Positions 32,776 through 40,791 of a stretch of DNA of 64,000 nucleotides are shown one piece after another (positions within the stretch are counted from its first letter, which is position 1; each line of letters begins with the position of its first letter). The notes under the pieces are model-generated. The model was not told where the DNA came from. It searched no databases and worked only from the letters and a program-made list of their open reading frames with translations. The DNA comes from Deltaproteobacteria bacterium. Lineage in GTDB: Bacteria > Myxococcota > Kuafuiibacteriia > Kuafuiibacteriales > Kuafuiibacteriaceae. The position numbers were made by a program, and so were the translations under genes. The stretch spans positions 62,001 to 126,000 of the forward strand of contig JACKEN010000006.1 of assembly GCA_020632995.1 (NCBI GenBank). Direction: 5' to 3'.

Positions 32776-33252
32776 ATGCTGCGGTTGAGTGAGCTTTTGG
32801 ACGCGGGCGCTGTGGTGCTGGATCTGCAGGCCCAGGACGTGCCGGACCTGCTGCACCGGGTGGTGGAGCCGCTGGTGACGGCAGGGCGGCTGGACGCCGA
32901 GGCGGCAGAGGGGCTGGCCAAGGCCCTGTTGGAGCGCGAGCTCCAGGGGTGCACCGGGGTGGGCCTCGGGGTCGCGCTCCCCCACGCCTACGTCGATCAG
33001 GTGCCGACCCCGATGATGCTGATCGCGCGGCTCGCCACGCCGATCGCCTACGGGCAGTGCCCGGACGGCAAGCCCGTGGACCTCGTCTTCCTCCTCACCG
33101 GCCCCGACTCCGCCAAGCGCACCCACGTGAAGGTGCTGGCCAAGCTGGTGCGCCTGCTCCACGACGGGGCGTGGGTGGAGGCCCTGCGGGCGGCGACCAG
33201 CCCCGACACCGTGCGCGAGGCGATGCAGGCGGTGGAGGCCCGGCATGCTTGA
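32776..33252 (+). CDS. PTS EIIA-Ntr-like (fructose/mannitol-type) domain protein
   Basis: 158 residues from the ATG at 32776, with AGGAG six bases upstream. A stand-alone EIIA type-2 domain. ERELQGCTGVGLGVALPHAYVDQ carries the phospho-accepting His70 in the usual G-x-A-x-PH context. KRTHVKVLAKLVRLLHD is the conserved helix near the end. No EIIB or EIIC is linked. It is the first gene of a four-gene operon with a PII-like protein and two cation/proton antiporters, so it is likely a regulatory EIIA acting on cation transport rather than a sugar-uptake component. Confidence 0.9.
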   Translation: MLRLSELLDAGAVVLDLQAQDVPDLLHRVVEPLVTAGRLDAEAAEGLAKALLERELQGCTGVGLGVALPHAYVDQVPTPMMLIARLATPIAYGQCPDGKPVDLVFLLTGPDSAKRTHVKVLAKLVRLLHDGAWVEALRAATSPDTVREAMQAVEARHA

Positions 33253-33610
33253 GGGCTCCACCCATCAGCTGGTGATGATCATCCTGCATGATCCCGCCTA
33301 CCTGAACGACCTGCTGGCCGCCTTGCTGGAGGCCGGCATCACCAACGCCACCGTGGTCGAGAGCCAGGGCATGGGGCGCCTCTTGTCGCGCGACATGCCG
33401 ATCTTCGCCTCCTTCCGGCACATGTTCGCGGGCAGCAAGTCGTACGCGTACACCGTGTTCGCCCCGGTCGAGGACCCGAGCGTCACCGAGCACGTGGTGG
33501 CCCTGGCCACCGATGTCCTGCGCGAGGCGCCCCCTTCGGATCGCGGCCTGGTGCTGGCGCTGCCAGTGGCCAGGTTCGTCGATCTCTCCGAGGTCCCGGG
33601 AGGCCGGTGA
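33245..33610 (+). CDS. PII-like (GlnB-fold) regulatory protein
   Basis: 121 residues, overlapping the EIIA gene by eight bases and the next gene by four. The fold pattern is that of PII proteins: LVMIILHDPAYLNDLLAALLEAGITNATVVESQGMGR for the first beta-alpha-beta, then a T-loop-like stretch (LSRDMPIFASFRHMFAGSKSY). The second beta-alpha-beta is YTVFAPVEDPSVTEHVVALATDVL. It lacks the uridylylated tyrosine context of GlnB and the standard B-loop, so it is a PII-like rather than classical nitrogen PII. The neighbours suggest it gates one of the antiporters in response to a small ligand. Confidence 0.7.
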   Translation: MLEGSTHQLVMIILHDPAYLNDLLAALLEAGITNATVVESQGMGRLLSRDMPIFASFRHMFAGSKSYAYTVFAPVEDPSVTEHVVALATDVLREAPPSDRGLVLALPVARFVDLSEVPGGR

Positions 33611-34803
33611 GCCTCCAGCTCCTCATCCTCTTCCTCGTCATCGTGCTCGTGGCCCTCTTGGGGTCGCGGGCGCGGCGGGGACGGGTGCGGATGTGGCCGC
33701 TGCAACGCCTCCTGCAGACCGGCACTCCGTTCGTGTTCGTGGGTTTCCTCATGGGGCCCCAGGGCTTCGGCCTCGTGCCGGGGGGCCTGTTGGATCAGCT
33801 GCGGCCCATCGTGATCCTGGGCTTCGGGTGGATCGGGTTCCTGTACGGCTCGCACTTCGAGTGGCGGCGCATCCGCCGCTTCGGGGCCCGGATGTACGGC
33901 GGGGGCATCACCGAGTCGGTGGTGACCATGGGGGTGGTGGGGCTGGCGGTGTACTGGGTGCTCCCGCTGCTCTACCCGGGCATGCAGGAGGCCTTGCGCG
34001 AGCACGTGGCGGTGGGCCTCGCCGCGTGCGCGGGGGGCACCGCGCCGGCCGGGGTCTTCGCCCTCACCCGGCAGCGCGGCGTGTCGGCCCGGGACTCCGA
34101 GCTCTTGCGCTTCTTCTCGGCCGTGGACGACCTCCCGCCGGTGCTCTTGCTCGGCGTCTTCTTCGCGCTGTGGGACGTCGACGGCGGCGGCGTGGCCTCG
34201 GCCCCGGAGCGCCTCGCGATGTCGGTGGTGCTCGGGACCCTGCTCGGCCTCGGCTCGCACCTGCTGCTGCCGAGCGGACGGGACAGCGCCTCCCACGCCT
34301 TCCTCCTCATCCTCGGGATGGGCTCCCTGTGCGCCGGGGCGGCGGAGATGCTCCTGTTGTCGCCCCTGTTCGTCGCCGTGCTCGGGGGCATGGTCTTCGC
34401 GAACCTGTCTCCGCGAAAGGAGGACATCTACGGGCTCATGGAGCGCCGTGAGCACACCCTCTACGCGGTGTTCCTCATCGTGGCGGGGGCGCTGTTCCGG
34501 TGGGAGGCCGTCCGGGTGGTCCTCCTGCTCGCCCCCGGCTACGTGATCCTGCGCGGGGCGGCGAAGGTGGCGGGGGCCTGGCTGGGGACCCGCGGGGTGC
34601 TGCGGGAGGGGAGCGTGCACGGGATGCTCGGCACCGGCCTCGTCTTCCAGGGGGGCATGGGCCTCGCGATCGCGGTGCACCTCGAACTCAACGCGGGGGC
34701 GGCGGCCGGCCTCTTCATGACCACCGTGGTGCTCGCGGTGGTGCTGAACGATCTGATCGGCCTCCCCATCGCGGTGCAGGCGCTCGGCCGGAGGCGCCGG
34801 TGA
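33607..34803 (+). CDS. Cation/proton antiporter (CPA family) 1
   Basis: 398 residues from a GTG start overlapping the PII-like gene by four bases. There are about 11-12 hydrophobic helices. GTPFVFVGFLMGPQGFGLVP is the first conserved CPA2-like segment, and FFSAVDDLPPVLLLGVFF has adjacent Asp174-Asp175, the motif associated with cation binding in electrogenic CPA antiporters. There is no C-terminal RCK/TrkA domain, so regulation must come from outside, presumably from the EIIA and PII-like proteins of the same operon. Na+ versus K+ selectivity is unknown. Confidence 0.85.
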   Translation: MSLQLLILFLVIVLVALLGSRARRGRVRMWPLQRLLQTGTPFVFVGFLMGPQGFGLVPGGLLDQLRPIVILGFGWIGFLYGSHFEWRRIRRFGARMYGGGITESVVTMGVVGLAVYWVLPLLYPGMQEALREHVAVGLAACAGGTAPAGVFALTRQRGVSARDSELLRFFSAVDDLPPVLLLGVFFALWDVDGGGVASAPERLAMSVVLGTLLGLGSHLLLPSGRDSASHAFLLILGMGSLCAGAAEMLLLSPLFVAVLGGMVFANLSPRKEDIYGLMERREHTLYAVFLIVAGALFRWEAVRVVLLLAPGYVILRGAAKVAGAWLGTRGVLREGSVHGMLGTGLVFQGGMGLAIAVHLELNAGAAAGLFMTTVVLAVVLNDLIGLPIAVQALGRRRR

Positions 34804-36134
34804 GGCTGTCGAGGGTCGGCTCGCGCCTGCTGGGGGTGGTGGTGCTCCTCGCCACCGCGTTCACGGTGCGGGTCCTCACCGCGGGCACCCCGGTCGACGG
34901 CGCGGCCGACGCCACCATGGTGCTCGGCTTCGTGCTCGTGATCTCGTACCTGGCAGGGCGGGTTGCGATCCGCGTCAACCTGCCCTCGATCACCGGCTAC
35001 CTGGCGGTGGGGGTGCTCTTCGGGCCCTGGGTGCTCGCGCCGGTGTTCTCCGGCATCACGATCCTCTCCCACGAGGCCGCGGTCTCACTGCAGCTCCTGG
35101 ACGGCGCGGCCCTCGGCCTCATCGCGCTCACCGCGGGCGGCGAGCTGAAGCTCTCGATGGTGCGGGAGCGCCGGCGCAGCATCGCGTGGGTGGTGGGCGG
35201 CCACGTCCTCGTCGTGGCCCCCGGCGTTGCCGGGGTGATGATGGGCCTGTTCTACCTCATGGGCGGGCTCCCCGACGTGCCCACCGCGAGCATGGTGGCG
35301 GCGGCGGGCATGCTGGGGGTGACCGCGGTGGCCAAGAGCCCCGCCACCACCATCGCGGTGATCCAGGAGTACAAGGCCAAGGGCCCCATGACCGACCTGG
35401 TGCTGGCGGTGACGGTGGCCAAGGACGTGGTGGTGGTGACCCTCTTCACCGTGGCCCTCGCCTTCGCCCTCATGGCGGTCGAGGCGGGGGGAGGAGGTGC
35501 GGGCGTACCGGCGCTGGCGCTCCGCACCGCGTGGGAGGTCCTGGGCTCGCTCGCGCTAGGCCTGGCCCTCGGCTGGATCCTCGCCCAGTACGCGCGCTGG
35601 GTGAGGGCGGAGATGCCGCTGTTGGTGCTCGCCCTCGCCTTCGTGAGCGGGGGCCTCAACGAGGCCTACCACCTGTCGGGCCTCCTGGTGTGCATGGTGG
35701 CGGGCTTCTACGTCGAGAACTTCTCCGAGCACGGCCACACCCTGATCCAGGCGGTCGAGAAGCACGCCCAGCCGCTCTACATCATCTTCTTCACCATCGC
35801 GGGCGCGGCGCTGGACTTCGGGGCCCTGGCCGTCGCCTGGCCGGTGGCGGTGGGGCTCGCGCTCTCCCGCATGGCCTTCACCTTCCTCGGCACCTGGTTC
35901 GGGGCGCGCGCCACCGGGGAGCCCCAAGCGGTCCGCGGTCTGGCGTGGACGGGCTTCATCGGTCAGGCCGGGGTGACGCTCGGCTTCGCCGCGGTGCTCG
36001 CCGACCGGCTCCCCGCGGTGGGCCCCACCCTGCGCACGGTGATCGTGGCCGCGGTGGCCCTCAACCAGATCGCGGGGCCCATCTTGTTCCGCTGGGGGCT
36101 CACTCGGGCGGGAGAGGCGCAGACGACGGCCTGA
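34800..36134 (+). CDS. Cation/proton antiporter (CPA family) 2
   Basis: 444 residues from a GTG at 34800, coupled to the previous gene by a GTGA overlap. About 12 helices. LPSITGYLAVGVLFGPWVLAP is the conserved N-terminal segment. ALTAGGELKL and VTAVAKSPATTIAVIQEYKAKGPMTDLVLAVTVAKDVVVV form the core, where Lys208-Asp209 replaces the Asp-Asp seen in antiporter 1. It is clearly related to but distinct from antiporter 1, so the operon may encode a heteromeric or two-mode system. The 3' end overlaps the convergent SGNH gene by 35 bases. Confidence 0.85.
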   Translation: MRLSRVGSRLLGVVVLLATAFTVRVLTAGTPVDGAADATMVLGFVLVISYLAGRVAIRVNLPSITGYLAVGVLFGPWVLAPVFSGITILSHEAAVSLQLLDGAALGLIALTAGGELKLSMVRERRRSIAWVVGGHVLVVAPGVAGVMMGLFYLMGGLPDVPTASMVAAAGMLGVTAVAKSPATTIAVIQEYKAKGPMTDLVLAVTVAKDVVVVTLFTVALAFALMAVEAGGGGAGVPALALRTAWEVLGSLALGLALGWILAQYARWVRAEMPLLVLALAFVSGGLNEAYHLSGLLVCMVAGFYVENFSEHGHTLIQAVEKHAQPLYIIFFTIAGAALDFGALAVAWPVAVGLALSRMAFTFLGTWFGARATGEPQAVRGLAWTGFIGQAGVTLGFAAVLADRLPAVGPTLRTVIVAAVALNQIAGPILFRWGLTRAGEAQTTA

Positions 36135-37305
36135 GCTTCGGCAACAGGGCCTGCAAGAGCCGCTCGGCCATCATGCGGTTGCCGCGGTCGCCGAAGTGCA
36201 CGTGGTCGATGAACACCGAGCGGGGCTCGGCCGCGATCGCCTCGTCCATGTCCACCATGTCGATCCGGAGCGCCGCGAGGCGCTCGGGCAACATCGCCCG
36301 GTACCGGGCGTAGACCGCGGCGTTGTAGTCGCCGAAGGCCGGGGTCTGGGCCTGGTTGTGGGCCTTCATCTCCACCTCGAAGGGGGAGAGGGCCTTCTTC
36401 GTGGCGTAGAGGGTGGGCTGCAGCGCCACCAGGTACACCGGGACCTCGTCCGCCGCGGTGCGCGCGATCTTCATGTTGTAGAGCAGGCCCTCCACCACCT
36501 GGTCGTGGGGCTTCTGCTTCGCGTCGAGCTGCTTGGCGTAATACGGCTGGTCGAGCAGGTAGAACAGGGCGAGGTCGTGCTGGGCCCGGGTGGGCGGGCC
36601 GGGGTCGACGCCGAGGGCGGAGTCGGCGTCATAGGTGAACATCTTGTGGAACTGGCCGAGCACCGCGGCCGAGCTGGTGTAGTCCCAGCGATCGTCGGTG
36701 ATGTCGAAGCCCCGGTAGCCGCTGTAGGTGTCGTTCCAGCCGGTGAGGTGCACCACCGCGTCGGGCCGGAGCGCCGCCACCTTGTCGACCACCAGGGCGC
36801 GCTCGTGGGTGCTGAGGTAGGCGCCCACCCCGGCGTTCCACACCCGCACCGTCTTGCCCGGCAGCTGCGCTTGCAAGAGGGATTGCAGCATGGCCGCGTA
36901 GGTGTCCTCCTGGATCACCCCGGCCCCCCACGCGGTGGAGCCGCCAAGCACCACCACCCGCACCTCGTCCTCCGGCTTCACGAGGGCGATGTCCTCGGTG
37001 TTCCGGAAGCCCAGGTTGTTGGTCTGGTAGCCGTCGCCGGTGTGGTGGGCGGCGGGGAAATAGCCCACGTAGGTGCTGTAGCGCATGAGCGCGAAGGTGT
37101 CGTGCTTGCCGTAGTACTCGCCCGGCCGATCGAAGGCGTCCTCGCTCTTGGTCTTCACCCAGCCGAGGGCCTTGTCCTTGGCGTGCTCGGGGCCGTAGCG
37201 GCGCTGCATCTTGAGGTAGCCCCGGAGGCCGACCTCCACCACCCCGAGGCAGACCGCCACCGTGATGACCACCAGGGCCACGTTGATCAGGAGCTTTCTA
37301 CCCAT
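36100..37305 (-). CDS. SGNH/GDSL hydrolase-like membrane protein
   Basis: 401 residues with an N-terminal membrane anchor (LLINVALVVITVAVCLGVVEVGL). The SGNH blocks are VVVLGGSTAWGAGV (nucleophile Ser), NAGVGAYLSTHE, LTGWNDTYSG (Asn) and FIDHVHFGDRGN (Asp-His pair). Proteins of this arrangement in glycan clusters often act as O-acetylesterases or acetyltransferase partners at the periplasmic face. It is the first, oppositely oriented gene of the 36-51 kb glycan region, sharing a short divergent promoter region with the GT39-like gene. The activity is inferred. Confidence 0.82.
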   Translation of the reverse strand: MGRKLLINVALVVITVAVCLGVVEVGLRGYLKMQRRYGPEHAKDKALGWVKTKSEDAFDRPGEYYGKHDTFALMRYSTYVGYFPAAHHTGDGYQTNNLGFRNTEDIALVKPEDEVRVVVLGGSTAWGAGVIQEDTYAAMLQSLLQAQLPGKTVRVWNAGVGAYLSTHERALVVDKVAALRPDAVVHLTGWNDTYSGYRGFDITDDRWDYTSSAAVLGQFHKMFTYDADSALGVDPGPPTRAQHDLALFYLLDQPYYAKQLDAKQKPHDQVVEGLLYNMKIARTAADEVPVYLVALQPTLYATKKALSPFEVEMKAHNQAQTPAFGDYNAAVYARYRAMLPERLAALRIDMVDMDEAIAAEPRSVFIDHVHFGDRGNRMMAERLLQALLPKLRPSSAPLPPE

Positions 37306-37457
37306 GCCGCGGAACCCGCGGGGAACCTAGCAGGACCTGGGCGGGGGTGCACCAGGAGCGCCGCCGTGCCGTCCCAGAACGGGGAACGTCGAGGGTTACC
37401 GCGCCGCTCTCGCCAGGGGGCGTGACCGAGAGCAGGAGCTTTGCTAGACCCACCGGG

Positions 37458-39164
37458 ATGCTCGCCGCCCTCCGGAAGGTCCCGCGCCTGTACGTGGTCC
37501 TCGGGCTGGTGGCGTTCCTGGCCTACCTGCCGGGGAGCTGGTGGGGGGCGCCCACCGCCACCGCCCCCGACCGCAAGCTCTCGTGGGGTACCGACGACGA
37601 GACCCCGCTCGGGCCGCTGGCCGAAGTGCACAACATCTTGCACCCCAAGAAGGACCGCAACCTTGGCTACCCGCTCATGTACTCCTTCACCGTAGCCGCC
37701 GCCTACGCGCCGTACCTGGGCTACGCGTGGGCCACCGGCGGCCTGAAGGGGATCAGCGGCGACTACCCGTGGGGCTTCGCGGATCCGGTGGCGGCCTTGA
37801 AGTCGCTCACCTTCATCTCGCACCTCGTGAGCATGCTCCTCGGGGTGGCGATGGTCCTGTCGGTGCTCTTCGCCGGACGCGCCCTCGGCGATCCGCGCGC
37901 GGGCCTGTTCGGCGCGGTGTTCATGGCCACCGCGTACCCGTTCTTCTACTACTGCCGCACCGGCAACGTGGACGGCCCGATGGTGGCCTTCGTGGCGCTG
38001 GCTCTCGCCGCCTACGCCGCGCTCCTGGGCCGGGGGGTCACCGCGCTCCGCGGGGCGGCGCTCGGCGCCTTCATGGGCTTCGCCCTCGCCACCAAGGAGT
38101 CCTGCTACTCGATCTTCATCCCGGTGGTGCCGGTGCTCTTGTTCGTGCACTGGCGGCGGCGCGCGCCGGATGTGTCGGTCACGTCCTGGGCGTTCCTGCG
38201 CCCGGTGGTGGTGACCGCGGTGGTGGGCGTCCTGGCCTTCGGGTTCGGCAGCGGCCTCTTCGTGGAGCCGAGCCGCTACATGGCCCACCTGGAGTTCCAC
38301 CGCCAGCTGGGCCAGGCCCTGGTCGAGGGGCACGACCACCTCGCCGAGCTGTCGGCCCGCAACCAGGGCGGGGCGTTGGGGCTGGCGTGGGCCATCGTGT
38401 CCCACGCCGCCGACACCATGACGGGGCCGGGGCTCCTGCTGGCCGCGGCCGGGGTGGTGCTGTTGGCGGCCCGGCAAGACTGGTTGCGCCTGGCCGCGGT
38501 GGCCCCGGCGCTGTTCTTCCTCGCGTTGATGCCGCTCCACATCCCGCTCTCGCAGCTCCGCTACGTGCTCCCCGCCGCGCCCGGGCTGGCCCTCGCGGCG
38601 GGGCTCGCGGTGGGCATGGCGTGGGGGCTCGGGGCCTGGCCGCGCCGGGTGGCGGTGGCGGTGGCGGTGGCAGCGGCGGGGCTCAACGGGCTCCGGGCGG
38701 TGGACCTCACCTACGCGATGATCGAAGACTCCCGCCTCGCCGCGGGCGCCTGGCTCCAGGCCGAGCTGAAGGAGGGGGATCGCATCGACTACTTCGGCGG
38801 CACCGAGCGCCTGCCGCCACTACCGGCCTACGCCCGCACCGAGCGGGCCGCGCCCCACCTGAGCGCGCGCAAGAAGGCCCCGGTCGGCCCCGAGATGCAG
38901 GCCCGCATCAAGGAGCGCTGGACGACGAACCCGCCCCGCTTCATCGTGGTGCTCCCCGATCACTCCAGCATGGGCCGGCCGCACCACCACACGATGCCCC
39001 CCGCAACCTTCCTTGCGTTGGAGGACGGGAGCCTGGGCTACGACCGGGTGGCGATGTTCCAGACCCCGCCCCTACTGCCGTGGGTGAAGCGCCCGCGCCT
39101 GGACTACCCGATGGTGAACCCACCGATCCGCATCTACGCCCCGCGGGGAGCGGAGCGCCCATGA
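37458..39164 (+). CDS. GT39/ArnT-like polytopic glycosyltransferase
   Basis: 568 residues from the ATG at 37458 (the frame opens at 37347; a GTG at 37422 is possible). About 11 membrane helices plus a C-terminal soluble tail. An early loop with WGTDDETPLGPLAEVHNIL contains acidic residues typical of the catalytic first loop of GT-C enzymes. YPFFYYCRTGNVDGPMVAF matches the second conserved region. Such enzymes move sugars from polyprenyl phosphate donors on the periplasmic side. It overlaps the next gene (GNAT) by four bases. Confidence 0.82.
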   Translation: MLAALRKVPRLYVVLGLVAFLAYLPGSWWGAPTATAPDRKLSWGTDDETPLGPLAEVHNILHPKKDRNLGYPLMYSFTVAAAYAPYLGYAWATGGLKGISGDYPWGFADPVAALKSLTFISHLVSMLLGVAMVLSVLFAGRALGDPRAGLFGAVFMATAYPFFYYCRTGNVDGPMVAFVALALAAYAALLGRGVTALRGAALGAFMGFALATKESCYSIFIPVVPVLLFVHWRRRAPDVSVTSWAFLRPVVVTAVVGVLAFGFGSGLFVEPSRYMAHLEFHRQLGQALVEGHDHLAELSARNQGGALGLAWAIVSHAADTMTGPGLLLAAAGVVLLAARQDWLRLAAVAPALFFLALMPLHIPLSQLRYVLPAAPGLALAAGLAVGMAWGLGAWPRRVAVAVAVAAAGLNGLRAVDLTYAMIEDSRLAAGAWLQAELKEGDRIDYFGGTERLPPLPAYARTERAAPHLSARKKAPVGPEMQARIKERWTTNPPRFIVVLPDHSSMGRPHHHTMPPATFLALEDGSLGYDRVAMFQTPPLLPWVKRPRLDYPMVNPPIRIYAPRGAERP

Positions 39165-39772
39165 GCGACGTGGAGCTGGTGCCGCTCCAGCGCCTGTCCG
39201 GCGCTGACCTCGACGTGCTCGCCGCCGCGCATCGCCGCGCGCTGGACGGGCTGCTCACCGACCTGGGCTTCGAGCTGGTGCGCCGCTTCTATGCATCGGC
39301 AGCGCGCTCCTCGCACCTGTTCGGCGCCGCGGCCCGCCTCGAGGGCCGGGTGGTGGGCGCGGTGGTGGGCACGGGCCAGCCCGACGAGGCCTTCACCGCG
39401 GTGGCCTCGCCCGCGTGGCGCTTCGGCCTGCACGTGCTGCGACACCGCCCGCAGGTGTTGCCTCAGCTGGCGGTGTCATGGCTGCGCCCGGCCCACGCCG
39501 AGGCCACGCCGGACAAGAGCGCCGAGCTCCTCTACATCTTCACCGACCAGGCGGCGCGCGGGCATGGTATCGGCCGTCGGCTGGTGAGCTGGTTCATGCA
39601 CGAGGCGAAGGATCGCAACTTCGATTACGTGACCCTCAGCGTCGAGGAGGACAACGCCGGGGCGATCGGGCTGTATGAGAAGCTGGGCTTCGAGACGTGG
39701 GCCTCGGGTCGCCGTGAGGGGCGCTTCGTGCGCCAGCGCATGGGGGCCGACCTGAGGGGAGGATCGCCGTGA
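39161..39772 (+). CDS. GNAT family N-acetyltransferase
   Basis: 203 residues, starting in the ATGA overlap with the glycosyltransferase stop. The acetyl-CoA binding motif is LLYIFTDQAARGHGIGRRLVSWF (R/Q-x-x-G-x-G/A form), followed by YVTLSVEEDNAGAIGLYEKLGFETW, the C-terminal GNAT signature. Placement between a glycosyltransferase and a polysaccharide deacetylase gene (overlapping both) suggests it acetylates an amino sugar or a related intermediate, but the substrate is unknown. Confidence 0.9.
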   Translation: MSDVELVPLQRLSGADLDVLAAAHRRALDGLLTDLGFELVRRFYASAARSSHLFGAAARLEGRVVGAVVGTGQPDEAFTAVASPAWRFGLHVLRHRPQVLPQLAVSWLRPAHAEATPDKSAELLYIFTDQAARGHGIGRRLVSWFMHEAKDRNFDYVTLSVEEDNAGAIGLYEKLGFETWASGRREGRFVRQRMGADLRGGSP

Positions 39773-40698
39773 AGTACGCCGCGATGAACATCAACTTCGA
39801 CTCCCTGGGCGAGGCCTACGGCTTCCCAGAGGGCTATCGCGACCCGTCCTTCTTCGAGGTCGCGGATCGGCTGATGGAGATCGCGGACCGCTACGACTTC
39901 AAGTACAGCATCTACATCATCGCCAAGGACCTCGAGAAGCCCGAGAACCGGGCTGCGGTGCGCCGCTGGGCGGAGGCCGGGCACGAGATCGGGAGCCACA
40001 CCTACCACCACCCGCCGCACCTGAGCGCCATGAGCCGGGCGGAGCTGTCGGAGGAGCTGGGGCGGGCCCACGGCCTGATCGCGGAGACGGTGGGCGAGGC
40101 GCCGAAGGGCTTCATCGCGCCGGTGTGGAGCACCTCCGCCGCGGTACTCGAGACGCTGATCGGCCTGGGCTACGAGTACGACACCTCGTCGTTCCCTTCG
40201 TGGCTGATGTATCCGTCGCTGGCCAAGATCACCGCGAACCACATCGGTGACGCGCGCATGTGGCGCTTCATGCGGCGCAAGGACTACGGCTACTTCCTCG
40301 CCGGCTCGCGAACCCCCTACCTCACCAACGGGTCGCTCTTCGGCCGGGACTTCGATCCCGAGGCGCCGCACCTCACCGTGCTCCCGCTGCCCACCACCTC
40401 CACCCGGATGGCGTGCTGGCATACCTTGGCCTTCATCATGGACTGGCGGCGCTATGAGCGGATCCTGAAGTCCTGCCTGCAGAGCCTGGACGCGTTCTAT
40501 TACCTGCTCCACCCCGCCGACATGGTGGACGCGTCGGACCTGGAGCCGGGGCGCACCCTGCACCTCGAGCGGCTGGACGTGCCCCTCGCGACCAAGGTGG
40601 CGTACCTGGAGCGGGCCATCGAGCACATCCTGTCGGACGGCCGGAAGATCGTGACGATGCGCGAGCTGGCCGCCCGGGCCCACGAGGCGTTGATCTGA
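39769..40698 (+). CDS. NodB-type polysaccharide deacetylase
   Basis: 309 residues from a GTG overlapping the GNAT stop. Motif 1 is NINFDSLG (Asp11, where typical enzymes have TFDDG, so the second Asp is missing). Motif 2 is EIGSHTYHHP (His77, His81 metal ligands). KGFIAPVWST is in the position of motif 3, and YYLLHPADM with the late His matches motif 5. It removes N- or O-acetyl groups from polysaccharide. The single-Asp first motif is a departure from the standard catalytic pair and may mean altered activity. No signal peptide, so it acts in the cytoplasm or on lipid-linked precursors. Confidence 0.88.
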   Translation: MKYAAMNINFDSLGEAYGFPEGYRDPSFFEVADRLMEIADRYDFKYSIYIIAKDLEKPENRAAVRRWAEAGHEIGSHTYHHPPHLSAMSRAELSEELGRAHGLIAETVGEAPKGFIAPVWSTSAAVLETLIGLGYEYDTSSFPSWLMYPSLAKITANHIGDARMWRFMRRKDYGYFLAGSRTPYLTNGSLFGRDFDPEAPHLTVLPLPTTSTRMACWHTLAFIMDWRRYERILKSCLQSLDAFYYLLHPADMVDASDLEPGRTLHLERLDVPLATKVAYLERAIEHILSDGRKIVTMRELAARAHEALI

Positions 40699-40791
40699 GT
40701 CGGGGTCCCGGGCGACCGTCACCGGGCGGCCTGCTGCGCTTGCAGATTTGTCGCGGTTGACCCCGTCCCCGGGTCAGGCGAGGGTCGCACG

